Assembly (NCBI GenBank): GCA_964609615.1 | Contig: CAZSRL010000004.1 | Location: 1-51,763, forward strand | Direction: 5' to 3' | DNA length: 51,763 nucleotides | From: CAZSRL01 sp964609615 | Lineage (GTDB): Bacteria > Bacillota_I > Bacilli_A > RF39 > UBA660 | Part shown: piece by piece, positions 32,095-41,561 of the stretch | How the letters are laid out: every line of letters starts with the position of its first letter | Numbering within the stretch: the first letter of the stretch is position 1 | Notes under the pieces: generated by a model | Database searches by the model: none | What the model saw: only the letters and a program-made list of their open reading frames with translations | What the model was told of the DNA's origin: nothing | Made by a program: the position numbers and the translations under genes

Positions 32095-33512
32095 TGTATA
32101 AAACAGTAATAGGTTTAGAAATACACACACAACTAAATACAAAATCAAAAATATTCTCACCTGCTAAAAACGAATATAAAATAGAACCAAACATTAATGT
32201 TAGAGAATTAGACATTGCTCTTCCTGGTACTTTACCATTTTTAAATGAAGAAGTATTAAAAAAAGCAATTAAATTATGTAAAATATATAATATGAATATT
32301 GCGGATAAAATAATATTTGATAGAAAAAATTATTATTATCCTGATCTACCTAAGGGGTATCAAATAACTCAAAATACACTTCCTATAGGAACTAATGGTT
32401 ATTATGAAATGATTAATAATAAAAAGATTAGAATACATGACATACACATAGAAGAAGATACAGCATCTTTAACACATTATAATGATTATACTTTAATTAA
32501 TTATAATAGAAGTGGTATACCACTTCTAGAGCTTGTAACAGAGCCTGATTTTAATAGTGTAGAAGAAGTTATAAATTTTTTAGAAGACTTAAGATTTATA
32601 TTAAAAGAAGCAAATATTTCACAAGCAGATGTTATTAAAGGTCAAATGAGATGTGACTTAAATATTAATTTAAAAGATGAATCAGACAAATATATAACAC
32701 CTAAAGTAGAAGTTAAAAATGTAAATTCATTTAAAAATATAAAAGACGCTATTAATGTTGAAGTAGAAAGACAAATAAAAGCATTAGAAAATAATGAAAA
32801 ATTATATCAAGAAACAAGAAGATATAATGAACCAACAAATTCCACTATATTAATGAGATCAAAAGAAGACGCTATTGATTATAGATATTATGTAGAACCT
32901 AATATACCTATATTTCCTCTAAAAAAACAATTAATTGAAAGTGTAGAAGATTTTAAAGATGTACCTAATAAAACATTAATTAAGTATGTAGAGGAATATA
33001 AATTAGATATAGTAAATGCTAAAAAAATAGTGAGGGAAATAAATTTAACAAATTATTTTAATGAATGTATTAATATTAATAATGAGTATATAAAAGAATC
33101 ATTAAATTTAATAACTGGTCCTATATTAGAATATTTAAATAAAAATAATTTAAATATAAAGGACTATATTATTAAACCTAATGACTTAATAGAAATAATT
33201 AAATTAAAAGAAACTGGAGAAATATCAACTAATCAAATAAAAGAAATATTGTTAAATATTAATGATGAAAATATATCTTTAAAAGAATATATAGAAAAAC
33301 ATAATATGAAACAAATAAGTAATATAGATGAGTTAGAAATAATTATAAAAAAGATATTAAGTGAACATAAAGAAGAAGTAAATAAATATAAAAATGGTAA
33401 TAAAAATATGGTTGGATTTTTTGTAGGAATGGTAATGAAAAAAACAAGTGGTAAAGCAAATCCTAAAACTACAAATGAATTAATAATAAAGTTATTAGAG
33501 AGGGAGATGTAA
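32094..33512 (+). CDS. gatB: Asp/Glu-tRNA(Asn/Gln) amidotransferase subunit B
   Basis: A 472-residue kinase subunit that phosphorylates the aminoacyl group and binds the tRNA. GLEIHTQLNTKSKIFS at the N terminus, DLPKGYQITQ near 85, and HDIHIEEDTASLTH near 115-130, with NRSGIPLLELVTEPD after it, are GatB hallmarks. The YqeY-like tail domain (NGNKNMVGFFVGMVMKKTSG) is near the C terminus. One-base overlap with gatA, 2 bases to asnS. Confidence 0.96.
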   Translation: MYKTVIGLEIHTQLNTKSKIFSPAKNEYKIEPNINVRELDIALPGTLPFLNEEVLKKAIKLCKIYNMNIADKIIFDRKNYYYPDLPKGYQITQNTLPIGTNGYYEMINNKKIRIHDIHIEEDTASLTHYNDYTLINYNRSGIPLLELVTEPDFNSVEEVINFLEDLRFILKEANISQADVIKGQMRCDLNINLKDESDKYITPKVEVKNVNSFKNIKDAINVEVERQIKALENNEKLYQETRRYNEPTNSTILMRSKEDAIDYRYYVEPNIPIFPLKKQLIESVEDFKDVPNKTLIKYVEEYKLDIVNAKKIVREINLTNYFNECININNEYIKESLNLITGPILEYLNKNNLNIKDYIIKPNDLIEIIKLKETGEISTNQIKEILLNINDENISLKEYIEKHNMKQISNIDELEIIIKKILSEHKEEVNKYKNGNKNMVGFFVGMVMKKTSGKANPKTTNELIIKLLEREM

Positions 33513-33514
33513 AA

Positions 33515-34876
33515 ATGGATTTAATAGAATTATTTAAAAAAGATTATATTGGTAAAAAAGTAAAATTACAAGGATGGATTAGAAATCATCGTAAACAAAA
33601 AGAATTTGGTTTTATTGATTTTTCTGATGGAACTATTCTTAGTACACTTCAAATAGTATATACAAATGAATTAAAAGATTTTGAAGATATTTCAAAACTT
33701 TTAGTTGGATGTGGTATTGAAGTAGAAGGAGAAATAGTAAAAAGTGAAGGTAAACAAGACTTTGAATTAAAGCTTGATAGTTTAAAAGTATTAGGTAAAA
33801 GTGATGAAACATATCCGATACAACCAAAAAGACATACAAGAGAGTTTTTAAGAGAAGTAGCGTATTTAAGACCTAGAACTAATTTATTTAATGCTATTTA
33901 TAGAGTTAGAAATAGAGTATGTTTTGCTATTCATAATTATTTCCAAGAAAGAAATTATATATATGTTCATACTCCTATAATAACTGGAGTTGATTGTGAG
34001 GGTGCTGGGGAAGCTTTTCAAGTAACAACACTTCCAATTGATAAATTAAAAGGAGAAATAGATTATAAAAAAGATTTTTTTGGAAAGAAAGTAGCACTTA
34101 CTGTATCAGGGCAACTTCAAGTAGAGCCTTTTGCTCATGCATATAAAAAAGTTTATACATTTGGGCCAACTTTTAGAGCGGAAAATTCACATACTAAAAT
34201 ACATGCATCTGAATTTTGGATGGTAGAACCTGAAATTGCTTTTTGTGATTTAGTTGAGTTAATGGATATTGAAGAAGAATGTTTAAAATATGTTATTAAA
34301 GATATATTAGAGAATTGTAAAGAAGAAATGAAGTTATTTGATAGTTTTGTAGAAAAAGGATTAATAGATAAACTTAATATGTTTTTAAATAATGATGCTG
34401 TTAGAATAACTCATAAAGAAGCAATTGATGTATTATTAAAATCAAATAAGAAATGGGAATTTACTCCAAACTATGAAAGTGATATTGCAAGTGAACATGA
34501 AAAATATTTAACAGATGAATATTATAAAAAGCCTGTGTTTATTATAGACTGGCCTAAAGAAATTAAAGCATTTTATATGAGACTAAATGATGATAATAAA
34601 ACAGTCGCAGCAGTTGATCTTTTAGTACCTAGAGGTGGAGAACTTATGGGAGGTTCTCAAAGAGAAGAAAGATTAGATGTGTTAGAAAAACTTATGAAAG
34701 AAAAAAATGCTCCTATGGAAGATTTATATTGGTATAGAAACCTTAGAAAATATGGAGGAGTATATCATAGTGGTTTTGGTATTGGGCTTGATAGATTACT
34801 TATTTATATAACTGGGGTTGATAATATTAGAGATGTTCAACCTTATCCAAGAACACCAAATAACTGTGATTTTTAA
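33515..34876 (+). CDS. asnS: Asparaginyl-tRNA synthetase
   Basis: A 453-residue class IIb synthetase. N-terminal OB domain (KVKLQGWIRNHRKQKEFGFI), then LTVSGQLQVEPFA and KVYTFGPTFRAENS (motif 2 region near 215), SEFWMVEPE, and GFGIGLDRLLIYITG near the end (motif 3). The TVSGQLQ...EF sequence distinguishes AsnRS from AspRS. So direct charging of tRNA-Asn exists beside GatCAB. Last gene of the T-box operon. Confidence 0.95.
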   Translation: MDLIELFKKDYIGKKVKLQGWIRNHRKQKEFGFIDFSDGTILSTLQIVYTNELKDFEDISKLLVGCGIEVEGEIVKSEGKQDFELKLDSLKVLGKSDETYPIQPKRHTREFLREVAYLRPRTNLFNAIYRVRNRVCFAIHNYFQERNYIYVHTPIITGVDCEGAGEAFQVTTLPIDKLKGEIDYKKDFFGKKVALTVSGQLQVEPFAHAYKKVYTFGPTFRAENSHTKIHASEFWMVEPEIAFCDLVELMDIEEECLKYVIKDILENCKEEMKLFDSFVEKGLIDKLNMFLNNDAVRITHKEAIDVLLKSNKKWEFTPNYESDIASEHEKYLTDEYYKKPVFIIDWPKEIKAFYMRLNDDNKTVAAVDLLVPRGGELMGGSQREERLDVLEKLMKEKNAPMEDLYWYRNLRKYGGVYHSGFGIGLDRLLIYITGVDNIRDVQPYPRTPNNCDF

Positions 34877-34931
34877 AGAAAATATAAATAATTAAATTAA
34901 AAAAATAATTTACAAAAGTTTACAATATCTT

Positions 34932-34959
34932 TTGAAAGTTGTTTTTTTTATGATATAAT
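34932..34959 (+). promoter_or_regulatory. Promoter for parE-parC
   Basis: TTGAAA (34932-34937), 16-base spacer ending TGA, TATAAT (34954-34959): a -35 plus extended -10. Confidence 0.7.
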
Positions 34960-34976
34960 TAATTTGAGGATAGATT

Positions 34977-36878
34977 ATGAAATATGACGAGAAAAGTATA
35001 AAAATATTAGAAGGATTAGAGGCTGTAAGAAAAAGACCTGGAATGTATATAGGTAGTACTGATAAAAAAGGACTACTTCATTTAGTGTGGGAAATTGTTG
35101 ATAATGCAGTTGATGAAGTTATTAATGGATATGGTGAAAAAATAGAAGTTATGCTTCATTCAGATGGAAGTGTAAGTGTTAAAGATGAAGGAAGAGGAGT
35201 TCCAGTTGGAAAACATGAAAGTGGAAAAAGTACTCCTGAAGTTATTTATACATTACTTCATGCTGGTGGAAAATTTAGTGAAGGTGGATATAAAGTAAGT
35301 GGAGGACTACATGGAGTTGGAGGAAGTGTAGTTAATGCTCTTAGTAAGTGGATGAAAGTTACTATTGATAGAGATGGTAAAGAGTATGAAATAAGTTTTA
35401 AAGATGGTGGAAAAGTAAATAAGCCATTAAAAGAAATAGGTAAAACAAGAAGAACAGGTACAACTGTTAGATTTATGCCAGATGAAGAAATATTTTCTAC
35501 AACTAATGTAAGTTTTACTAGTGTATGTGAAAGAATGCAAGAAAGTGCATTTTTAATAGATGGACTTACTATTGAAGTAATTGATGAGTATGATAATAGA
35601 AAAAATGTTTATTCATATGAAAATGGTCTCGTAAACTTTGTAGAGTATATTAATGAAAATAAAAAAACAATTGGTAAGATTGTAAATATACATGGAGAGA
35701 AAGAAAAAATAATAGTAGATGTTGCGTTTGGATATACTGAAGGATATAGTGAAAATATACTTTCATTTGTTAATAATGTAAAAACTGTAGATGGAGGATC
35801 GCATGAAGTAGGATTTAAAACAGCTCTTACAAAAGTTTTTAACGAATATGCTAAAAATAACAACCTAATAAAAGCAAAAGATGGAACACTTGATGGAAGT
35901 GATGTAAGAGAAGGTTTAAGTGCTGTAATATCTTTAAAAATACCCGAAGCACTACTACAATTTGAAGGTCAAACAAAAGGAAAACTAGGTACTCCAATTG
36001 CTAGAAGTATTGTAGAAAGTATAGTTTATGAAAAACTAATATTTTATTTTGAAGAAAATAAAGAATTTGCAAATAACGTACTAGATAAAGCAATGAAAAG
36101 TAAAATAGCAAGAGAAGCAGCAAGAAAAGCAAGAGCAGAAGCTAGAAAAGGTAAAGGAAAAAAAGAAAAAGAAAAAATATTAAGTGGAAAATTAACACCA
36201 CCTCAAAGTAAAGATTCTTCTATTAATGAATTATTCTTAGTAGAAGGAAACTCAGCTGGAGGTACTGCTAAAAACGGAAGAGATAAAAAATTTCAAGCAA
36301 TATTACCCCTTAGAGGAAAAGTGTTGAATTGTGAAAAAGCAAGTGATGCAGATATTTTTAAAAATGAAGAACTAAACACCATTACATATGCTATAGGAGC
36401 AGGTATAGGAAATGATTTTGATGCAACAGAGAGTAATTATAACAAAGTTATTATTATGACCGATGCTGATGATGATGGAGCACACATACAAATACTTCTT
36501 TTAACATTCTTTTATAGATTTATGAGAGGTTTAATAGAAGCAGGTAAACTATTTATTGCTATGCCTCCACTTTATTTAGTAAAGTATGGAAAAGACAAAG
36601 AATATGTTTGGACTGATGAAGAACTAGAAACAATTAGAAAAAAAATAAAAGTAAGTTATGAAATAGATAGATATAAAGGTCTTGGAGAAATGAGTGCAGA
36701 ACAACTTTGGGAAACAACAATGGATCCAAATAAAAGATCACTCATAAAGGTAAGCATAACAGACGCTATGCTTGCTGAAAAAAGAGTAAGAGTATTAATG
36801 GGAGATGACGTTACTGTTAGAAAAGAATGGATTGAAGAAAATGTTGACTTTTCTAATGTAGATAACTTTAAAAAATAG
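34977..36878 (+). CDS. parE: DNA topoisomerase IV subunit B
   Basis: A 633-residue GHKL ATPase subunit that decatenates chromosomes with ParC. ATP-site segments are EIVDNAVDEVINGYG (about 38-52), DEGRGVPVG near 72 and GLHGVGGSVVNALS near 110; the Gly-Gly here is typical of ParE, where GyrB has Gly-Ala. The Toprim domain has VEGNSAGGTAKNGRD near 422 and DADDDGAHIQ near 497. The PLYLV and KGLGEM tail elements are present. Upstream of parC by 16 bases. Confidence 0.93.
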   Translation: MKYDEKSIKILEGLEAVRKRPGMYIGSTDKKGLLHLVWEIVDNAVDEVINGYGEKIEVMLHSDGSVSVKDEGRGVPVGKHESGKSTPEVIYTLLHAGGKFSEGGYKVSGGLHGVGGSVVNALSKWMKVTIDRDGKEYEISFKDGGKVNKPLKEIGKTRRTGTTVRFMPDEEIFSTTNVSFTSVCERMQESAFLIDGLTIEVIDEYDNRKNVYSYENGLVNFVEYINENKKTIGKIVNIHGEKEKIIVDVAFGYTEGYSENILSFVNNVKTVDGGSHEVGFKTALTKVFNEYAKNNNLIKAKDGTLDGSDVREGLSAVISLKIPEALLQFEGQTKGKLGTPIARSIVESIVYEKLIFYFEENKEFANNVLDKAMKSKIAREAARKARAEARKGKGKKEKEKILSGKLTPPQSKDSSINELFLVEGNSAGGTAKNGRDKKFQAILPLRGKVLNCEKASDADIFKNEELNTITYAIGAGIGNDFDATESNYNKVIIMTDADDDGAHIQILLLTFFYRFMRGLIEAGKLFIAMPPLYLVKYGKDKEYVWTDEELETIRKKIKVSYEIDRYKGLGEMSAEQLWETTMDPNKRSLIKVSITDAMLAEKRVRVLMGDDVTVRKEWIEENVDFSNVDNFKK

Positions 36879-36894
36879 AACTGAGGTATAATAA

Positions 36895-39420
36895 GTGGCA
36901 AAGGAACAAAAAACATTATTAGAAAAAATTTATGACTATTCTTTAGAAGAAATAATGGGAGAACGTTTTGGAAGATATTCAAAAAGTATAATTCAAGACA
37001 GAGCTTTACCAGATGTTAGGGATGGGCTTAAACCAGTTCAAAGAAGAATACTTTTTGCTATGTTCAAAGATAACAACACTTATGAAAAAAAGACAAAAAA
37101 ATCTGCAAAAGCAGTAGGAAATATAATGGGTAATTACCATCCACATGGGGATTCAAGTATCTATGAAGCATTAGTAAGAATGAGCCAATCATGGAAAATG
37201 AGAACTCCATTTATATTTATGCAAGGTAATAATGGTTCAATAGATGGGGATCCAGCTGCCGCAATGCGTTATACGGAAGCTAAACTTTCAAAAATATCTG
37301 GAGTATTATTAAAAGATATTAATAAAGAAAGCGTTGAAATGATGCTTACATATGATGATGAAAGATTAGAACCAACTGTTTTACCAGCTCATTTTCCAAA
37401 CCTATTAGTAAATGGTTCAAATGGTATAAGCGCAGGTTATGCTACAAATATACCTACACATAATTTAGGTGAAGTTATAGATGCTACAATTAAAAGAATA
37501 GATAATCCAAATTGTAGATTAGAAACAATAATGGAAATAATAAAAGGACCAGATTTTCCAACAGGAGGAATAATTGAAGGAAAAAATGGGATAAAATCAG
37601 CTTACATAACAGGTAGAGGAAAAGTAGTATTAAAGTCAAAATTAGAAATAAAAACTAATAAAGGAAAAAAACAAATTATAATAGATGAAATACCATATGA
37701 CACTATTAAAATGAATATAATAAAAAAGATAGAAGATATTAGAATAGATAAAAAAATAGACGGTATTGTAGAAGTAAGAGATGAAAGTGATAAAGATGAA
37801 TTAGTTAAAATAGTAATTGATTTAAAAAAAGATGCTAAAGATGAATTAATAGTTAATTATTTATTAAAAAATACAGATTTACAAATAAACTATAACTTTA
37901 ATATGGTTGCTATAGTAAATAGAAGACCTAAACTAGTTGGAGTATTAGAAATATTAGATGCATTTATTGCTCATGAAAAAAGTGTAGTTATAAAAAGAAC
38001 AGAGTTTGATTTAAAACATGCTAAATCTAGACTACATATAGTTGAAGGTTTAATAAAAGCATTAAATATATTAGATGAAGTTATAAAAACCATTAGAAAA
38101 AGTAAAAACAAACAAGATGCTATACTAAACTTAGTAAAAGAACATAACTTTACTAACCTTCAAGCAGAAGCTATTGTAATGATGCAACTATATAAACTTA
38201 CAAATACAGATGTAGATGTTTTAAAGTCTGAGCTTGAAAATTTAAATAAAATAATATCATTCCTAGAAGAAATACTAAGAGATGAAGAAACGCTTAAAAA
38301 AGTAATTAAAACAGAAATGAAAAACATTAAAAAAGAATATTCAGAAGATAGAAAAACAATTATAAAAGATGAAATAACAGAAATAAAAATAGATGAAGAA
38401 AGTATGATAAGCAACGAAGAATTTATAGTTATTATTTCAAACGATGGTTATATAAAAAAAGTAAGTGTTAAATCATACAATATGAGTGAAAGTGAAGAAA
38501 CAGGTCTTAAAGAAGGAGACTATGTTAATGGAATATATAAAATAAACAACTTAAAAACAATACTAATATTTACCAACAATGGAAACTACTTATATATTCC
38601 AGTTCATAAAATCCCAGAAGCAAAATATAAAGATATAGGAAAACATATTAATACAATAGCTAAAGTTAGTGATGGAGAAAAAATCATTAAATCAGTTGCT
38701 ATAAATGACTTTAATAATGATGATATTATAACTATATTTACAAAAAATGGAATGGTTAAAAGAACAAACGTAAAAGATTATAAAGTAACTAGATATACAA
38801 AACCTATAACTAATATTAAATTAAAAGAACAAGATGAAGTAATAAATGTTTGCTTAACAACAGATAAAGAAGTTGTTATTGTTAGTAAAAATGGTTATGC
38901 TCTTAAATATAATGTTGATGAAATACCTATTGTTGGATTAAAAACAAGTGGTGTAAAAGCAATTAATTTAAAAGAAGATGAAGTTATTAATGCATTTGTA
39001 ACAAACAAAAATAACGAATATATTACTATATTTACTGATAAAAAAACAGCAAAAAGAATAAAACTAGAAGATATTACAAAAACTTCAAGAGCAAAAAAAG
39101 GAAGCCTAATTATAAAAAGTCCAAAAAGTAAAACATATAATATTATAAATATACTATCAAATAATTCAAAAGATCAAATAGGTTTAAAAATTGATAATGA
39201 AATAAAGTATATAAAAATAAGTGAAATAAATATTATGGATAAAACAAGCGTAGGTGGAAATATATCTAATAAAGAGTTTTCTTCAGTATTTACAAAAACA
39301 AAAATAAAAAGTTTTAAAGAAGAAAAAGAAGAAACGATTGATGAAGAGCAACAACAAATGGAAGAACAAGAACCAAAAAATATGACAATGAGTGACTTCT
39401 TTGATGAATTTAAAATATAA
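36895..39420 (+). CDS. parC: DNA topoisomerase IV subunit A
   Basis: An 841-residue DNA-cleaving subunit. It starts with GTG (SD GAGGT). The winged-helix region KPVQRRILFAM, MGNYHPHGDSSIYEALVRMS (the quinolone-sensitive segment, with Ser-Ser after HPHGD) and the catalytic tyrosine in AAAMRYTEAKL are near 45-125. The GyrA-type breakage core continues to about 490; the C-terminal beta-pinwheel (about 500-800) lacks a recognisable GyrA box, in keeping with ParC. An acidic, glutamine-rich tail ends the protein. Confidence 0.94.
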   Translation: MAKEQKTLLEKIYDYSLEEIMGERFGRYSKSIIQDRALPDVRDGLKPVQRRILFAMFKDNNTYEKKTKKSAKAVGNIMGNYHPHGDSSIYEALVRMSQSWKMRTPFIFMQGNNGSIDGDPAAAMRYTEAKLSKISGVLLKDINKESVEMMLTYDDERLEPTVLPAHFPNLLVNGSNGISAGYATNIPTHNLGEVIDATIKRIDNPNCRLETIMEIIKGPDFPTGGIIEGKNGIKSAYITGRGKVVLKSKLEIKTNKGKKQIIIDEIPYDTIKMNIIKKIEDIRIDKKIDGIVEVRDESDKDELVKIVIDLKKDAKDELIVNYLLKNTDLQINYNFNMVAIVNRRPKLVGVLEILDAFIAHEKSVVIKRTEFDLKHAKSRLHIVEGLIKALNILDEVIKTIRKSKNKQDAILNLVKEHNFTNLQAEAIVMMQLYKLTNTDVDVLKSELENLNKIISFLEEILRDEETLKKVIKTEMKNIKKEYSEDRKTIIKDEITEIKIDEESMISNEEFIVIISNDGYIKKVSVKSYNMSESEETGLKEGDYVNGIYKINNLKTILIFTNNGNYLYIPVHKIPEAKYKDIGKHINTIAKVSDGEKIIKSVAINDFNNDDIITIFTKNGMVKRTNVKDYKVTRYTKPITNIKLKEQDEVINVCLTTDKEVVIVSKNGYALKYNVDEIPIVGLKTSGVKAINLKEDEVINAFVTNKNNEYITIFTDKKTAKRIKLEDITKTSRAKKGSLIIKSPKSKTYNIINILSNNSKDQIGLKIDNEIKYIKISEINIMDKTSVGGNISNKEFSSVFTKTKIKSFKEEKEETIDEEQQQMEEQEPKNMTMSDFFDEFKI

Positions 39421-39426
39421 AGAAAT

Positions 39427-39467
39427 AAAACATCACCAAATACATAAAATATAATAGGTGATGTTTT
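39427..39467. terminator. 11-bp inverted repeat around the ylbD ribosome binding site; possible parC terminator
   Basis: AAAACATCACC (39427-39437) pairs with GGTGATGTTTT (39457-39467), loop 19 bases. The 3' arm covers the SD AGGTGATG just before the ylbD ATG at 39469. It may end parC transcripts and hide the SD in any read-through RNA. Confidence 0.6.
39443..39451 (+). promoter_or_regulatory. Possible SigE/SigK-type -10 box for ylbD-ylbE
   Basis: CATAAAATA fits the mother-cell sigma -10 pattern CATANNNTA, with an ATA 15 bases upstream. It lies in the loop of the inverted repeat. Suggestive only, since the region is very AT-rich. Confidence 0.4.
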
Positions 39468-39468
39468 A

Positions 39469-39837
39469 ATGTCTAAAAAAGATGAATTTAAATCATTTGT
39501 TTCAAAAAATCCAAAACTAATTAAAGAAGTAACAACAGGTAAAATAACATGGCAAAAACTATTTGAAGTTTATGACTTATATGGTGAAAATAGTAATTTT
39601 TGGGATAAATATTATAATAGAGAAGCAAGTAATAAAACGGAAGGTTCTAACATAAGAATAAAAGATATTTTAAATAATATAAAAAATATGAAAATGGAAA
39701 ATGTAGAAAAAAATGTATCTTCATTACAAAAAGCAGTTGAGTTTTTAACTGATATAACCGCATCAAGTAGTAAAGGAAGTACTACATCTTCAAAAACCTT
39801 TTCAGAAAGACCTATTAATAAATTCTTTGATGATTAA
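39469..39837 (+). CDS. ylbD: YlbD-like putative spore coat protein
   Basis: A 122-residue soluble protein. FKSFVSKNPKLIKEVTTGKITWQKLFEVYDLYGE at residues 7-40 (two adjoining segments) followed by W and a serine/threonine-rich tail is the pattern of the YlbD coat family. The tail contains an SSKGSTTSSKTFSERP low-complexity stretch. It pairs with ylbE, which begins on its stop codon, the same order as in Bacillus. Coat localisation is inferred from family and from the possible sporulation promoter. Confidence 0.75.
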   Translation: MSKKDEFKSFVSKNPKLIKEVTTGKITWQKLFEVYDLYGENSNFWDKYYNREASNKTEGSNIRIKDILNNIKNMKMENVEKNVSSLQKAVEFLTDITASSSKGSTTSSKTFSERPINKFFDD

Positions 39838-40061
39838 TGAATATAATTACAAATAATTTATTAAAAACAGATCCTAATTATTTAAAATATTTAAGAGAAA
39901 ATTCATATTGGTATAAAAACTTAAATAGAAATCCTGAAAGTATAAAAGTTATGATAAGTGAAATGAAAGAAAAATACGCTATAAGACCAACAGATAAAAT
40001 AAATAATATTATTAATACTATAGATATATTAGATGGATTTATTAATAATGTAAAAGAATAA
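39837..40061 (+). CDS. ylbE: YlbE-like protein
   Basis: A 74-residue protein of unknown function. YLKYLRENSYWYKNLNRNPESI near residues 16-37 matches the YlbE core (W-Y-R/K-x-L-x-R-x-P). It starts in the TAATG overlap with ylbD, so the two are translated together. Confidence 0.75.
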   Translation: MNIITNNLLKTDPNYLKYLRENSYWYKNLNRNPESIKVMISEMKEKYAIRPTDKINNIINTIDILDGFINNVKE

Positions 40062-40079
40062 CAAAAAAATATTAAAATA

Positions 40080-40108
40080 TTGACTATTCTTTCTTTTTTT
40101 TATATAAT
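40080..40108 (+). promoter_or_regulatory. Sigma-A promoter for the pilin-like gene
   Basis: TTGACT (40080-40085), 17-base spacer, TATAAT (40103-40108), close to consensus. Confidence 0.85.
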
Positions 40109-40142
40109 TAAATTAAAGAAAATAAGAAAGAAGGATTTTTTA

Positions 40143-40610
40143 ATGAAAAAAAATTTAATAAAAAAGATTAATAATAGAAAAGGTTTTACATTAATTGAAT
40201 TACTTGCTGTAATTATTATACTAGCTATATTAATGTTAATTGCTGTACCAGGAATATTAAAAACAGTTAATAAAAGTAGAGTAAATACATTTATAGATCA
40301 ATCACAAATAATTTACAAAACAGCTAAACAAGAATGGGCATCTAATTTAGATGAAGGATCAAAAGCAGTTGTTTATTCTAGCTTTGAAAACGGGAAATCA
40401 CTAGAACTTGAAGGAAATGAAAATATTGCTTATTGTGTAAAGATAGGTATCGATGGAAATGTAACCGAAATAAGAGTATCTGATTCTTCTATAAGTAAAA
40501 GTATAAATTTATTTGAAGAGCCTCCTGCAATTTCTTCAATTAAAAAATCTGAAATTGATACCACTTTTACTCAAGTTAAAACTACTGATTGTAGTGGCTA
40601 TGAGAATTAG
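40143..40610 (+). CDS. Type IV pilin-like / pseudopilin protein
   Basis: A 155-residue prepilin. The class III signal is NNRKG|FTLIELLAVIIILAILM, with cleavage expected after Gly14, Phe at +1 and Glu at +5, followed by the hydrophobic assembly helix to about residue 38. A helical spine (NKSRVNTFIDQSQIIYKTAK) and a C-terminal globular part with two cysteines (YCVK near 100, DCSGYEN at the end) follow; they may form the pilin disulfide loop. The probable processing enzyme is the peptidase at 4748 and the platform PilC at 2947. The start is set by AAGAAGG upstream; frames further up lack an SD. It has its own promoter and terminator. Confidence 0.9.
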   Translation: MKKNLIKKINNRKGFTLIELLAVIIILAILMLIAVPGILKTVNKSRVNTFIDQSQIIYKTAKQEWASNLDEGSKAVVYSSFENGKSLELEGNENIAYCVKIGIDGNVTEIRVSDSSISKSINLFEEPPAISSIKKSEIDTTFTQVKTTDCSGYEN

Positions 40611-40626
40611 TCTTAAAATATAATAT

Positions 40627-40648
40627 AAAGACCAACTGGTCTTTTTTT
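40627..40648 (+). terminator. Terminator of the pilin-like gene
   Basis: AAAGACC / GGTCTTT stem, AACT loop, T-run. Confidence 0.9.
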
Positions 40649-40682
40649 ATTTTGTATGATAATATAAAAATAGGTGATAAAT

Positions 40683-41561
40683 ATGTTATTAATAGGAAGT
40701 CATACTTATTATAATGTAGAAAATGGATTATATGGAGTAGTGTTAGAAGCAATTAGTTATGGTGCTAATACATTTATGTTTTATACTGGCCCAGCAACAA
40801 GTACATTAAGGTCTAAAATTGATAAAGATTTAACTTTAAAAGCGTATAATTTAATGAAAGAGAATAATATAGATATTAATAATTGTTTTATTCATGCTCC
40901 ATATATTATAAACTTCGCAAATAATATAGATGAAAGAAAATATAATTTTTACATATCTTTTTTAAAAAGTGAAATGACTAGATGTGAAGAGTTTGGAATA
41001 AATAATTTAATATTTCATCCTGGTAGTTTTGTTTCTTTAAAAAAAGAAGATGCTTTAAATAATATTGTTAATTCAATAGATTTAGCACTTAAAGATCATC
41101 CTAAAATAAATTTATTAATAGAATATATGAGTGGAAAAGGTAGTGAATTGTGTTCTAATATAGATGAAATAAAATATGTGTTAGATTTAATAAACCATAA
41201 AAATCAAGTTTATGTTTGTTTAGATACATGTCATATGAATGATAGTGGAGTTGATTTAAATAAATTTGATGAATTTCTTGATGAATTTGATAAAAAAATA
41301 GGAATAGAAAAAATAAAATGTATTCATATAAATGATAGCCATAATCAAATAGGTGTTAAAAAAGATAGACATACTAATATAGGATATGGAACAATAGGTT
41401 TTGATGTACTAAATAATATAGTACATAATAAAAGAGTAATAAATGTTCCTAAAATATTAGAAACTCCTATTATAAAAACTGGTTTATTAATAAATAAACC
41501 TCCATATAAATATGAAATAGATAATTTTAGATCAAGCAAATATAAAGACTTTATTAATTAA
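40683..41561 (+). CDS. nfo: Endonuclease IV (AP endonuclease)
   Basis: A 292-residue TIM-barrel zinc enzyme that cleaves DNA 5' of abasic sites. Metal-ligand motifs are FIHAPYIINFAN near 70, NLIFHPGSF near 108, IEYMSGKGSE near 143, VCLDTCHMNDSG near 180, and CIHINDSHNQIGVKKDRHTNIGYG split near 215-238. ATG at 40683 has AGGTGA 6-11 bases upstream; a GTG nine bases earlier overlaps this site. Its last codons lie in a 40-bp palindrome shared with the convergent DUF2624 gene, so both proteins end in KYKDFIN. Confidence 0.95.
   Translation: MLLIGSHTYYNVENGLYGVVLEAISYGANTFMFYTGPATSTLRSKIDKDLTLKAYNLMKENNIDINNCFIHAPYIINFANNIDERKYNFYISFLKSEMTRCEEFGINNLIFHPGSFVSLKKEDALNNIVNSIDLALKDHPKINLLIEYMSGKGSELCSNIDEIKYVLDLINHKNQVYVCLDTCHMNDSGVDLNKFDEFLDEFDKKIGIEKIKCIHINDSHNQIGVKKDRHTNIGYGTIGFDVLNNIVHNKRVINVPKILETPIIKTGLLINKPPYKYEIDNFRSSKYKDFIN

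Noticed and set aside
33515..34876. A second aspartyl-tRNA synthetase
   Set aside because: The VSGQLQVE and SEFWMVEPE segments are those of AsnRS, and the protein differs clearly from the AspRS in the same operon.
34977..39420. gyrB-gyrA instead of parE-parC
   Set aside because: GLHGVGGSVVNALS has the ParE-type Gly-Gly, the B subunit starts directly with the ATPase domain, and no GyrA box was found in the A subunit.
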